Assembly (NCBI GenBank): GCA_028287035.1
Contig: JAQBQL010000239.1
Coordinates: 1 to 23,156, forward strand
DNA from: Labilithrix sp.
GTDB lineage: Bacteria; Myxococcota; Polyangia; Polyangiales; Polyangiaceae
Direction of reading: 5' to 3'
Length of the DNA stretch: 23,156 nt
How positions within the stretch are numbered: position 1 is the stretch's first letter; each line of letters opens with the position of its first letter. Of this stretch, positions 8,868 through 17,628 are shown piece after piece. Both the position numbers and the translations under genes were made by a program. A model generated the notes under the pieces. The model saw only the letters and a program-made list of their open reading frames with translations. It was not told the DNA's origin and did no database searches.

Positions 8868-9677
8868 ATGAAGCTTCCCGGCGTCCCCTACCAACCGCGC
8901 TACACCTCGGACGAGCTCGTCCTCGGCGTGGTCGCGGCGGTGGCCCTGCACCTGCTCGCCTTCGGCCCGTTCGTGGCGAAGGCGGTGTGGGGAAGCGGCC
9001 CGAGCGAGGAAGAAAAGCCGCTCGTCGCGCGTCCCGTGATCCAGGCGTCCTTGCTCAAGCTCGGTAAGCCCATCGACCCGCGGAAGCTGCCCGACCGCAT
9101 CGTCCCGCAGCAGAAGACCGCGCCGAAGAAGCAGGCGATCGCCTCGCGCGAGGACCCGCCCGCCCACAAGCCCGACGCCGGGCCGCCGCCGCCCGACAAG
9201 CCGGACGCGGTCGACTCCGACCTCGCGAACCTGGTCACGAAGAGCGATCCCTTCGCCGAGGACGGCGGCAAGGCCCGCCCCGAGGAGGGCCACGCCAGCG
9301 GCATCGACGGCGGCCAGGAGACCGACCCGAACCGGGTCAAGGCGGGCGACATGTACGCCGCGCAGCTCGGTCAGTTCTTCTCCGACCGCAACCACGTGCC
9401 GACCATCATCTCGGTCGCCGAGGCCCGGCGCCTCTGCGTCGTGTTCGAGATGCGCGTCGGCCGCAACATGGTGATCTGGCATGTCCGCCAGGAGCCGGTG
9501 AAGTCGAGCGGCAATCCGCTGTTCGACGACGCCGCGCGGACGATGCTCCTCAAGCTCCTCGACGACAAGACCGCGCTTCCCGAACCTCCGAAGGAGCTCG
9601 ACGAGCAATACCGTTCACGGACGGTGCAGCTCGCGATCCTCGGCGACCCTCACGGAGACCCCACGCGATGCAAGTGA
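8868..9677 (+). CDS. TolA/TonB-like periplasmic coupling protein
   Basis: Probably links the TolQR motor to the outer membrane. From ATG 8868 it has 269 residues: a cytoplasmic start, one membrane helix at about 17-38 (ELVLGVVAAVALHLLAFGPF), a Pro/Lys/Asp-rich periplasmic stalk of about 100 residues (including AGPPPPDKPDA), and a C-terminal domain in which FEMRVGRNMVIWHVRQ followed by SSGNPLFDDAARTML matches the TonB/TolA C-terminal pattern. The stalk is much shorter than the helical TolA stalk of enterobacteria. A GTG at 8847 would add seven residues but overlaps a TACAGT element. Its end overlaps the tolB start by 10 bases, which supports membership of the Tol system. Confidence 0.8.
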   Translation: MKLPGVPYQPRYTSDELVLGVVAAVALHLLAFGPFVAKAVWGSGPSEEEKPLVARPVIQASLLKLGKPIDPRKLPDRIVPQQKTAPKKQAIASREDPPAHKPDAGPPPPDKPDAVDSDLANLVTKSDPFAEDGGKARPEEGHASGIDGGQETDPNRVKAGDMYAAQLGQFFSDRNHVPTIISVAEARRLCVVFEMRVGRNMVIWHVRQEPVKSSGNPLFDDAARTMLLKLLDDKTALPEPPKELDEQYRSRTVQLAILGDPHGDPTRCK

Positions 9678-11002
9678 GCCGCTTTACTTCCCGACTTCTT
9701 CCGATGGCCCTCTTGCTCACGGCCTCGGCCGGGGCGACCTGGCTCACGCTGGCGCGCCCTGCGTCCGCCCAGACGCCCGCTCCTGCCGCGGGACCGGCGC
9801 CGACCGCGAGCGCGCTGCCCGCCGCGTCGAGCTCCGGGGCGGTCACGCAGATCATGGTCTCGGGAGGCGCGCGCGCGCTCTTCAAGATCGCGGTGACGAC
9901 GCCGCCCGGCGACGCGACGGTCGGCAGCACGGTCACCGAGACCGCGGGCCGTGACTTCACGCTGTCCTCGATGTTCCAGGTGCTCGACCCCAAGAGCTTC
10001 ACGGCGAACCTCGACCGCGAGGGCCTCGCGATCGACCCGACGTCGTGGCGCAACATCGGCGCCGAGGGCGTCGTGAAGGGCAACTCGGCGATGCGCGGGG
10101 ACAAGGTGCATCTCGAGCTGCGCCTCTACGTCGTGTCGCGCGGCTCCGATGCGGTGCTCAAGAAGGAGTACGACGTCGCGCCCTCCGGGGTGCGCGGCGC
10201 CGTCCACCAGTTCGACAACGAGGTCGTGAAGTACTTCACCGGCACCGCGTCGTCGTTCGGCTCGCGCCTCGTGTTCAGCGCCACCACCGGCCGCGGGCAG
10301 AAGGGCATCTTCAGCATCGAGAGCGACGGCCAGGGCCTCGGCCGCATGCAGGCCGTGTCCAACGTGGCGCTCGCGCCCGCGGTCGGACCCGGCGGCGTCT
10401 ACTACGCGGGCGGCCTCTCGGACGGCAGCTACCAGCTGTTCAAGCTGCCGGGCACGCAGCCCGTGATGAAGCAGGCCGGCCTCGTCTTCGGCGTCGCGTT
10501 CGGCGGCCAGAAGATGGCGGTCGTCGTCTCGCAGAACGGCCAGAGCGACATCTGGACGGGCGCGCCCGACGGGACCGGCCTCACGAAGGCGACGAACGGC
10601 GGCCTCAACACCCACCCCGCCTTCGGGCCCGGCGGTCAGCTCGCGTACGTCTCGAACCAGGGCGGCAGCCCGCAGATCTACGTCGAAGGCAAGCGAATCA
10701 GCTTCCGCGGCACGTACAACATGGCGCCCGTGTGGTGCAACGATCCCGAGGGCGCGAAGATCCTCTTCATGGGCCGCGACGGCGCCACGTGGGACATCTT
10801 CAGCGTCGATCCGAGCGGCGGCAACATGAAGCGCCTCACCCAGGATCAGGGGTCGAACACGTATCCGGCGTGCTCGCCGGACGGACGCACGGTCGCGTTC
10901 TTCTCGACGCGTGGCGGCCTCTTCCTCGCCAACACGAACGGCCAGAACCAGCAGAAGATCGCGAGCGTCACCGGAGAGAGTCTCCGGTGGGAGGGCAATT
11001 GA
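9668..11002 (+). CDS. tolB: Tol-Pal system protein TolB
   Basis: Periplasmic beta-propeller that in other bacteria shuttles between TolA and Pal during outer-membrane constriction. The 444-residue product has a signal peptide (residues 1-34, cleavage likely after ASA in PASAQTPAP), an Ala/Pro linker, an N-terminal alpha/beta domain (about 60-190) and a C-terminal propeller with TolB-type blades. These include FSATTGRGQKGIFSIESDG, VVVSQNGQSDIWTGAPDG, YVSNQGGSPQIYV and FFSTRGGLFLANTNGQNQ. It overlaps the preceding TolA/TonB-like gene, and its stop TGA overlaps a TTG start of the next gene. The normal partner gene pal does not follow. Confidence 0.93.
   Translation: MQVSRFTSRLLPMALLLTASAGATWLTLARPASAQTPAPAAGPAPTASALPAASSSGAVTQIMVSGGARALFKIAVTTPPGDATVGSTVTETAGRDFTLSSMFQVLDPKSFTANLDREGLAIDPTSWRNIGAEGVVKGNSAMRGDKVHLELRLYVVSRGSDAVLKKEYDVAPSGVRGAVHQFDNEVVKYFTGTASSFGSRLVFSATTGRGQKGIFSIESDGQGLGRMQAVSNVALAPAVGPGGVYYAGGLSDGSYQLFKLPGTQPVMKQAGLVFGVAFGGQKMAVVVSQNGQSDIWTGAPDGTGLTKATNGGLNTHPAFGPGGQLAYVSNQGGSPQIYVEGKRISFRGTYNMAPVWCNDPEGAKILFMGRDGATWDIFSVDPSGGNMKRLTQDQGSNTYPACSPDGRTVAFFSTRGGLFLANTNGQNQQKIASVTGESLRWEGN
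10971..10987 (+). promoter_or_regulatory. Short perfect hairpin before the beta-propeller start
   Basis: CCGGAGA-GAG-TCTCCGG forms a 7-bp stem with a 3-base loop at the end of tolB. It lies immediately before the purine-rich GGGAGGG (10989-10995) that would serve the next start, so it may influence translational coupling. It also sequesters a GGAGAG that would serve the alternative GTG 10987 start. Confidence 0.35.
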
Positions 11003-12732
11003 AGGCGGCGCGGCCGGCGCTGGCGATCGCCCTCCGCGGTGACGCTGCGTTCGCGGTCGAGGAGGGCGGCGCGCTCGGGCACTACGACGCCGAGGGGACA
11101 CGCACCGCCGAGACCGCGCTCCCTGCCGGCGCCGTGCAGGCGGCGCCCTTCGACGGGGCCTGGCTCGTGCGCGTGCCGGGCGCGCCTCACCTCGCGCCCA
11201 GCAACGCGCGGCCGGTGAAGGGCAAGCTCGCGGTGTTCGCGGACGGCGCGAGCGGGGTCACCGCCTTCGCGGTGGCGGTCGACGGCATCGCCGTGGCGCG
11301 GACCGATTCCCTCGAGCTGTGGACCCACGCCGGCAAGCTGCGGTGGTCGGTGCCCGGCGCCTGGGTGGCGACCGCGATCATCCCGGGGCACGTGGTGGCG
11401 CTCGCCGAGGACGGGTCGCTCAGCTTCACGACGATGCGTGACGGCGTGACCGCCGGCACCATGCATCTCGCCTCGACCGAGGCCGCGACCGACTGGCGCC
11501 TCGCCGGGATCGACGCTTCGCGCGTCGTGCTCGCGCTCGGCGACTGGCTCGTGTGGGTCGACGTCACCACCCGGAAGACGATCCGTCGCGTGCGCGCCCG
11601 GGACAAGGTGACCGCCCTCGGCGCCGACCCGAGCTGGGTGGTCTGCGCGACCGACACGGGCTGGGTGCAGGCGTTCTCCGCGGACAGCGGTGAGCCGGGC
11701 GGCGTGTTCGAGACCGAGCAGGGCCGGATCACGTCGCTGGCGCTCGGAAAGAAGACCCTGTTCATCGGCGGCGAGGAGCCGGCGATCCGCGCCTTCCCGC
11801 GGGCGCGGCTCGACGTCACGAAGGCGACGAGCTCGCCGGTGACCGCGATCTCGGCGCGCGGTGATCTCGTGGCGGTCGGCGACGCCGCGGGGAACGTGCG
11901 CGTGCTGCGCGCCTCGGCCGCCGGCGCCCTCGTCGACGTGACGACCCGGCCGCTCGGCGAGGCGATCGCGTCCGTGCACCTCGCCGCCGCCGACGTGCTC
12001 GTCGCGGCGACCGCGCGGGTGACGCTCCGCCTCGCGCCCTCCGATCCGAAGTCGGCGCCGCTGCCGCTCGCGCTGCGGACGCCCGCGTCGGCCTTCGCCG
12101 CCGACGAGGACTACGCGTTCGCCGGCAACGACGTGGGCTCCGTCGACGTCTACGACCTGGCGACGGCCGGTCACGTGACGAGCTACGCGCTTTCCGACGG
12201 CGACGTCACCGCGGTCGCGCGCCTCCCCGGCAAGCTCCTCGTGGTGGGCACGGGCGCCCTCGACGGGCGCGTCTTCATCGTGGACGTGACGGAGCCGAAG
12301 GTGCTTCATCGCCTCGAGCCTCACGACGAGGCGTTCGCCGTGACGTGCCTCGCGCACGATCCGCGCGGGCGCATCGTCGCGTCGGGGGCCGACGACGGCA
12401 GCATCGCGCTCATCGATCCCGCCAAGGGCAAGGTGCTCGCCCGGCTTCGCGTGCGAGAGACGCCCGTGTCGCTCGCCTTCGACGAGGGCGGCCGGAACCT
12501 GGCGTGCGTCTTCGCCGACGGCACCGCCGGAATCGTGAAGCTCGGCGCGCGCGCTGCCGTCGAGGACCTCCCGGTCACCGGGGCGACGCGGGTCGCCTGG
12601 AGCGGGCCGGGTCCCGTGTTCGGGTTCGCGGACGGCACGGTGGCGCGCGCCGCGGCGAGACCCGCGCCCGCGTCGAAGCCGGGGGCTCCGGCCGCCGCCA
12701 AGGCGGAGAAGAGTCGCACGAAGGCGGTCTAG
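10999..12732 (+). CDS. Cytoplasmic WD40/quinoprotein-like beta-propeller protein
   Basis: Protein of 577 residues with no signal peptide or membrane helix, made of repeated beta-propeller blades. Clear WD40-like units occur in the C-terminal half: DEAFAVTCLAHDPRGRIVAS followed by DDGSIALIDPAKGKVLARL and a further VSLAFDEGG blade. The N-terminal half resembles PQQ-type sheets (HYDAEGTRTAETALPAGAVQ). The last 25 residues are an Ala/Pro/Lys tail. Function unknown; it could be a scaffold linked to the Tol motor from the cytoplasmic side. The start chosen is TTG 10999, which overlaps the tolB stop (TTGA) and follows GGGAGGG; GTG 10987 is an in-frame alternative. Open frame further upstream is shadow of tolB. 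Confidence 0.85.
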   Translation: MKAARPALAIALRGDAAFAVEEGGALGHYDAEGTRTAETALPAGAVQAAPFDGAWLVRVPGAPHLAPSNARPVKGKLAVFADGASGVTAFAVAVDGIAVARTDSLELWTHAGKLRWSVPGAWVATAIIPGHVVALAEDGSLSFTTMRDGVTAGTMHLASTEAATDWRLAGIDASRVVLALGDWLVWVDVTTRKTIRRVRARDKVTALGADPSWVVCATDTGWVQAFSADSGEPGGVFETEQGRITSLALGKKTLFIGGEEPAIRAFPRARLDVTKATSSPVTAISARGDLVAVGDAAGNVRVLRASAAGALVDVTTRPLGEAIASVHLAAADVLVAATARVTLRLAPSDPKSAPLPLALRTPASAFAADEDYAFAGNDVGSVDVYDLATAGHVTSYALSDGDVTAVARLPGKLLVVGTGALDGRVFIVDVTEPKVLHRLEPHDEAFAVTCLAHDPRGRIVASGADDGSIALIDPAKGKVLARLRVRETPVSLAFDEGGRNLACVFADGTAGIVKLGARAAVEDLPVTGATRVAWSGPGPVFGFADGTVARAAARPAPASKPGAPAAAKAEKSRTKAV

Positions 12733-12738
12733 CGCGGA

Positions 12739-12744
12739 TACACT
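12739..12744 (+). promoter_or_regulatory. Candidate -10 element of the J-domain gene
   Basis: TACACT lies 13 bases before ATG 12758, giving a predicted leader of about 6 bases. No -35 or Shine-Dalgarno is evident. Confidence 0.3.
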
Positions 12745-12757
12745 CGGTGGTCGCGCC

Positions 12758-13513
12758 ATGACCCCCGACCAAGAGAAGCGGCTCCGCGAGCTGCGCGAGA
12801 CCGCGCAGAAGCTCCTCTCCGTCGACTACTTCGCGGCGCTCGGCGTGCCCCGTACGGCGAGCCCCGAGGACGTGAAGAAGGCGTTCCTCGAGCTCGCCCG
12901 CACCTGGCACCCCGACCGGATCCCGGCGGGGCTCGAGGAGCTGAAGCCACTCTTCGGGAAGCTGTTCGCGCGGCTCGAGCTCGCGCGCGTCACCCTGAGC
13001 GATCCCGGCCGCCGCCTGAAGTACATCGAGGAGGTCGACCGACCGCAGCACGCCGCGAGCTCCGCGGACATGTCGGCGGCCGAGGCGACGCTCGAGTCGA
13101 AGAAGGCCGAGGGCCTGCTCAAGAAGAACGACCTCGTCGGCGCCGAGCGGCACGCGCGACGGGCCGTCCAGCTCGCGCCGGGCAACCACGAGCACCAGGT
13201 GCTCCTCGTCTGGATCCAGGCCGGCCCCGAGGCCACGAAGGAGCGCCTCGCGAAGCTCGAGGGCGAGCTGACCGCGCTCATCCGCAAGGCTCCCGAGTCC
13301 GAGCGCGCGTACTTCTACCGCGCGATGCTCCGCAAGCGGCTCGGCCGCGAGCCCGCGGCGGTCGAGGACTTCGGACGCGCCGCGGAGCTGAACCCGCGCA
13401 ACGTCGACGCCGCCCGCGAGGTGCGCCTCCACCGGATGCGCACCGAGAAGAAGGACGCCGCGAAGGCGCCGGAGTCGGCCGGCGGCTTCTTCGCGCGCCT
13501 CTTCAAGCGCTGA
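12758..13513 (+). CDS. J-domain and TPR-like protein
   Basis: Cytosolic protein of 251 residues. Residues 22-92 form a DnaJ-type J domain: DYFAALGVPRTASPEDVKKA, then the HPD motif at 51-53 needed to stimulate Hsp70 ATPase, then a charged helix ending in LSDPGRRLKYI. There is no Gly/Phe or zinc-finger region, so it is a class III J protein. The C-terminal part (about 105-230) is helical, with TPR-like pairs such as LVGAERHARRAVQLAPGNHE and YFYRAMLRKRLGREPAAVED. The tail ends GGFFARLFKR. Proteins with this layout are common in Myxococcota. It follows the beta-propeller by 25 bases and converges with the acyl-CoA ligase, whose stop lies 4 bases away with no terminator between. Confidence 0.88.
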   Translation: MTPDQEKRLRELRETAQKLLSVDYFAALGVPRTASPEDVKKAFLELARTWHPDRIPAGLEELKPLFGKLFARLELARVTLSDPGRRLKYIEEVDRPQHAASSADMSAAEATLESKKAEGLLKKNDLVGAERHARRAVQLAPGNHEHQVLLVWIQAGPEATKERLAKLEGELTALIRKAPESERAYFYRAMLRKRLGREPAAVEDFGRAAELNPRNVDAAREVRLHRMRTEKKDAAKAPESAGGFFARLFKR

Positions 13514-13517
13514 GCGG

Positions 13518-15149
13518 TCACTTCAGGAGCACGTCGCCGTAGAGCTCGCGGAGGCGAGTCTTCAGGAACTTGCCGGTGCTGGTGCGCGGGATGGCGTCCA
13601 CGAAGAGGAAGCGGTCGGGCATCCAGTACTTCGCGAAGCGGCCTTCGAGGTGCTGCGCGAGGTCCGCCTCGGTGGCCTGCTGATCCTTCTTCAGGACCAC
13701 CACCGCGACGGGGCGCTCGTCCCACTTGGCGTGCCTGGCGGCGAACACCGCGGCCTCGAGCACCGAGGGATGGCCCATGATCGCGTTCTCGAGCTGCACG
13801 CTGCTGATCCACTCGCCGCCCGACTTCACGACGTCCTTCGAGCGATCGGTGATGCGGATGTACCCGTGCTCGTCGAGGGTGACGACGTCGCCGGTCTTGA
13901 ACCACCCGTCCTTCGTGAACCGGTCCGCGCCCTCGTCCCCGTAGTAGCTCGCGGCGACCCACGGGCCGCGCACCTCGAGCTCGCCCATCGTCACGCCGTC
14001 CCACGGCAGCACCTTGCCGGACTCATCGACGTGGCGGGTCTCGATGAACGGGACGGCGAAGCCCTGCGCGGCGCGGATCGCGAGGACCGCCTCGGGCGTG
14101 CCGCCTCGCAGGTGCGTCTTGATGCGCCCCATCGAGCCGACCGGGTTCGTCTCGGTCATGCCCCACGCGTGCAGCACCTCGAGGCCGTGGCGCGAGGCGA
14201 AGCCGTCGATGAGCGCGGGCGCCGCCGCCGAGCCCCCGATGGCCATCTCGCGGATCGACAGCTTCCAGCGCTTCGGCTCGGCATCGAGGGCCGCGAGGAT
14301 ACCGATCCAGATGGTGGGCACCCCGCCCGCGAAGGTGACCTTCTCCTTCTCCATGAGGTCGAGGAGGAACACCGGGTCGAAGTGATGCGCGTTGAAGACG
14401 AGCTTCGAGCCCGCGGCGATCGCCGCGTAGGGCAGGCCCCACGCCGAGGCGTGGAACATCGGCACCACCGGGAGCACGGCGTCGTCGCTGCCGATGCCCA
14501 TCGCCTCGCGGCCGAGGAGGATCAGCGCGTGGAGGACGATCGAACGATGGCTGTAGAGTACACCCTTCGGATTGCCGGTGGTGCCGGACGTGTAACAGAG
14601 CATCGCCGCGCTGTTCTCGTCGAGGTCGGGCCAGGCGTACTCGTCGGACACGTCGGCGAGGAGCTCCTCGTAGTCCATCATGCCCGGGGGCAGGGGAGTG
14701 CCGCTGCCCGGCTGCGTGCGGTACACGATGATTGCTTCGAGGGACGGGACGTTCGCGCGGAACTGCGCGAAGAGCGGCAGGAGGCCCTCGTCGACGAAGA
14801 GCACCTTGTCCTCGGCGTGCTTCGCGATGTACCCGAGCTCGGCGCCGCCCAGCCGGAGGTTCAGGGTGTGGATGACGGCACCCGTCGAGGGGATGCCGAA
14901 GTAGGCCTCGAGGTGCTCGGCGTGGTTGAAGGCGAGGGTCGCCACGCGGTCGCCTGGCTTCACGCCGAGCTTTCCGGTGAGCGCATTCGCGAGCCGCGCG
15001 ACGCGCTTCGTCCAGGCGAGATAGTCGGTCCGCCGCACCGACTTGTCGGCGAGGGCAGTCACGATCTCGGTGGAGGGAAACTGCGTCCGCGCGCGCTCGA
15101 TGAGGTGCGTGAGCGTCAGCGGAAAGTTCATCATGCGACCGGGCAGCAT
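13518..15149 (-). CDS. AMP-dependent acyl-CoA ligase (medium/long-chain fatty acid)
   Basis: Activates a fatty acid with ATP to an acyl-adenylate and then the CoA thioester. The 543-residue product has the ANL-superfamily motifs in order: P-loop CYTSGTTGNPKG (185-196), the A4/A5 region with HAWGMTETNP, the TGD hinge motif with DEHGYIRITDRSKDVVKSGG, and the C-terminal catalytic Lys in PRTSTGKFLK (Lys527). The pattern is closest to the AlkK-like medium-chain acyl-CoA synthetases. The substrate cannot be read from sequence. ATG 15149 is used because a -10-like TAGCCT lies 7 bases upstream; Met6 or Met7 are alternatives. It lies downstream of accBC but with a 62-base gap and its own promoter candidate. 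Confidence 0.93.
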   Translation of the reverse strand: MLPGRMMNFPLTLTHLIERARTQFPSTEIVTALADKSVRRTDYLAWTKRVARLANALTGKLGVKPGDRVATLAFNHAEHLEAYFGIPSTGAVIHTLNLRLGGAELGYIAKHAEDKVLFVDEGLLPLFAQFRANVPSLEAIIVYRTQPGSGTPLPPGMMDYEELLADVSDEYAWPDLDENSAAMLCYTSGTTGNPKGVLYSHRSIVLHALILLGREAMGIGSDDAVLPVVPMFHASAWGLPYAAIAAGSKLVFNAHHFDPVFLLDLMEKEKVTFAGGVPTIWIGILAALDAEPKRWKLSIREMAIGGSAAAPALIDGFASRHGLEVLHAWGMTETNPVGSMGRIKTHLRGGTPEAVLAIRAAQGFAVPFIETRHVDESGKVLPWDGVTMGELEVRGPWVAASYYGDEGADRFTKDGWFKTGDVVTLDEHGYIRITDRSKDVVKSGGEWISSVQLENAIMGHPSVLEAAVFAARHAKWDERPVAVVVLKKDQQATEADLAQHLEGRFAKYWMPDRFLFVDAIPRTSTGKFLKTRLRELYGDVLLK

Positions 15150-15156
15150 GAGAACG

Positions 15157-15185
15157 AGGCTACGGTCGGTCGCGCCGCCTGACCA
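15157..15185 (-). promoter_or_regulatory. Candidate promoter of the acyl-CoA ligase gene
   Basis: TGGTCA (15180-15185) and TAGCCT (15157-15162) are 17 bases apart on the minus strand. The -10 ends 7 bases before ATG 15149, predicting a leaderless transcript. Confidence 0.4.
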
Positions 15186-15211
15186 GTGGCGGCGACGCGG
15201 CCGGGGTCAGC

Positions 15212-16620
15212 TCACGCGCTGGACTCGGCGATGATCCGCTCGATGGTCCGCGTCGTCATCTCGCCCGACTTGACCTCGGCGTCGTCGAGGAGGCGCTTGT
15301 GGAGCTCGATGTTGGTGCGGATGCCGCCGACGATGAACTCGTCGAGGGCGCGCCGCATGCGGATGATCGCCTCTTCGCGCGTGCCGGCGTGGACGATCAG
15401 CTTCGCGAGGAGCGAGTCGTAGTGCTGGGGAACGGTCCAGCCGCCGTACACGCCGGAGTCGACGCGCACGCCGGTGCCGCCGGGCGGGAAGTACTCGGTG
15501 ATGAGCCCCGGCCAGGGCGCGAAGGTGCGCGGGTCCTCGGCGTTGATCCGGCACTCGATGGAGTGGCCGCGGAAGCTCCACTGGCGCGTGTCGGGCAGCT
15601 CGATCTTCTCGCCCGAGGCGACGCGGATCTGGAGCGAGACGAGGTCGAGCCCGGTCACCATCTCGGTGACGGGATGCTCGACCTGGACGCGCGTGTTCAT
15701 CTCGAGGAAGTAGAGCTTCCGGTCCTCGTCCATGATGAACTCGAGGGTGCCAAGCGACGTGTAGCCGGTCTCGAGGATGGCCTTCCGGATCACCTCGCCC
15801 ATCGAGGCGCGGATCTCGGGCGTCATCGCCGGGCTCGGCGCCTCTTCCATCACCTTCTGGTGGCGGCGCTGCAGCGAGCACTCGCGCTCGCCGAGCGTCC
15901 AGACGCCGCCGTGCTTGTCGGCGAGCACCTGGAACTCGATGTGCTTCGGCCGCTCGACGAACTTCTCCATGTAGACGTCGGGGTTCTTGAACCCCGACTC
16001 GGCCTCGTTCGTGGCCTGGCGGAAGGCCGCCGCGACCTCGGACTCGTTCCGCACGATGCGCATGCCGCGCCCGCCGCCGCCGCCCGACGCCTTCATGATG
16101 ACGGGCAGCCCGATGCGCCGCGCCTCCTGCACGGCGTGATCGGGATCGCGGAGGACCTCGCTGCCGGGAAGGAGGGGCAGGCCGAAGCGCCTGGCATTGC
16201 CGCGCGCCGTCACCTTGTCGCCCCACGCGCGCATCGCCTCGGGCGTGGGCCCGATGAAGGTGACGCCGCACTTCTCGCACAGGCGCGCGAACTCGGGGTT
16301 CTCGGAGAGGAAGCCGTAGCCGGGGTGAATCGCGTCGGCGCCCGTGATCTCGGCGGCGCTGATGATCGCCGGGATGTGCAGGTAGCTACGGGCGGCGGAG
16401 GCCGGTCCGATGCAGACGGCCTCGTCGGCGAAGCGCACGTGGAGCGCGCGCGTGTCGACCTCCGAGTGCACCGCGACCGTCGCGATGCCGAGCTCGCGGC
16501 ACGCACGGATGATGCGCAGCGCGATCTCGCCGCGGTTGGCGATGAGGATCTTCTTGAAGGGCGGCGTGAGCGGACGCGGCAGCGACCGCGGCGCCTGGCT
16601 CATCGGCGGCGGCTCGGTGC

Positions 16621-16624
<4 letters not shown>
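15212..16624 (-). CDS. accC: Biotin carboxylase subunit of acetyl-CoA carboxylase
   Basis: Carboxylates the biotin on AccB with bicarbonate and ATP, the first half-reaction of fatty acid synthesis. The 470-residue product has the biotin-carboxylase N-domain ([16 protein letters not shown] from residue 24, then [14 protein letters not shown]), the ATP-grasp domain with the Gly loop at 181-188 (GGGGGRGM), [20 protein letters not shown] and [16 protein letters not shown] carrying the metal and bicarbonate residues, and the C-domain with [10 protein letters not shown] 23-residue Pro-rich N-terminal extension precedes the usual start. Its ATG overlaps the accB stop (ATGA), so the two subunits are coupled. 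Confidence 0.96.
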
Positions 16625-17097
<473 letters not shown>

Positions 17098-17108
17098 GCA
17101 GGCCGCGG

Positions 17109-17114
17109 AAGGTA
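17109..17114 (-). promoter_or_regulatory. Candidate -10 element of accBC
   Basis: TACCTT on the minus strand ends 11 bases before the accB ATG. No good -35 is seen at 16-18 bases. It is the only promoter-like signal in the aroQ-accB gap. Confidence 0.3.
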
Positions 17115-17160
17115 GTCGGATCGGCTTGCCTTCGGAAAGGCCCTTCCGCCGCGAATCGTT

Positions 17161-17628
17161 CTACGCGGCGCCGGCGCCCGTCCGGGCCAGGCGACGGAGG
17201 AGGCCCTCGAGGGCGAGGACGTAGCTGTCGGGGCCGAAGCCCGCGACCTTGCCGACGCACGCCCCGGCGATCCGGGAGACGTGCCGGTAGGCCTCGCGCG
17301 CCTCCGGGTTCGACAGATGGACCTCGATGCACGGCACCGGCACCGCCTTCAGGGCGTCGAACAGGGCGAGCGAGGTGTGGGTCAGCGCGCCGGCGTTGAG
17401 GAGGATCCCGTCGAATCCGCCCTCGGCCTGGCCGGCCTGCCCGATGCGATCGAGGAGGACGCCCTCGTGGTTCGACTGATGGCACTCGACGACCGCGCCG
17501 AGCTCGGCGGCCCGGGCCTCGAGGCGCGCGTGGATGTCGGCGAGGGTGTCCGTCCCGTAGATCGCGGGCTCGCGCGTGCCGAGGAGCTGCAGGTTCGGCC
17601 CGGAGAGGACCAGGATCCGTGCGCTCAG
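17161..17628 (-). CDS. aroQ: 3-Dehydroquinate dehydratase, type II, with apparent CTG start
   Basis: Removes water from 3-dehydroquinate in the shikimate pathway; a cytosolic dodecamer in characterised members. Reading the minus strand gives 155 residues that match the type II enzyme along its whole length: RILVLSGPNLQLLGTREPAIYG with the flexible-loop Arg and the catalytic Tyr, CHQSNHEG, NAGALTHTSLALFDAL, then the EVHLSNPEAREAYRH helix and GKVAGFGPDSYVLAL. The N-terminal motif begins five codons after CTG 17626-17628, which overlaps the TGA of the roadblock gene as CTGA. No ATG, GTG or TTG occurs in frame between that CTG and the core motif or just upstream. The first in-frame GTG/ATG further in would delete the active site. 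I therefore infer a coupled CTG start. It lies between the roadblock gene and accB. Confidence 0.9.
   Translation of the reverse strand: MSARILVLSGPNLQLLGTREPAIYGTDTLADIHARLEARAAELGAVVECHQSNHEGVLLDRIGQAGQAEGGFDGILLNAGALTHTSLALFDALKAVPVPCIEVHLSNPEAREAYRHVSRIAGACVGKVAGFGPDSYVLALEGLLRRLARTGAGAA

Noticed and set aside
10045..10998. Upstream extension of the beta-propeller frame by about 318 codons
   Set aside because: This part is the out-of-frame shadow of tolB and is extremely Arg-rich; the character changes abruptly after the tolB stop.
10846..12759. A 637-codon minus-strand open frame opposite the beta-propeller gene
   Set aside because: Arg/His/Gly-rich shadow with no recognisable domain; the plus strand encodes clear propeller blades here.
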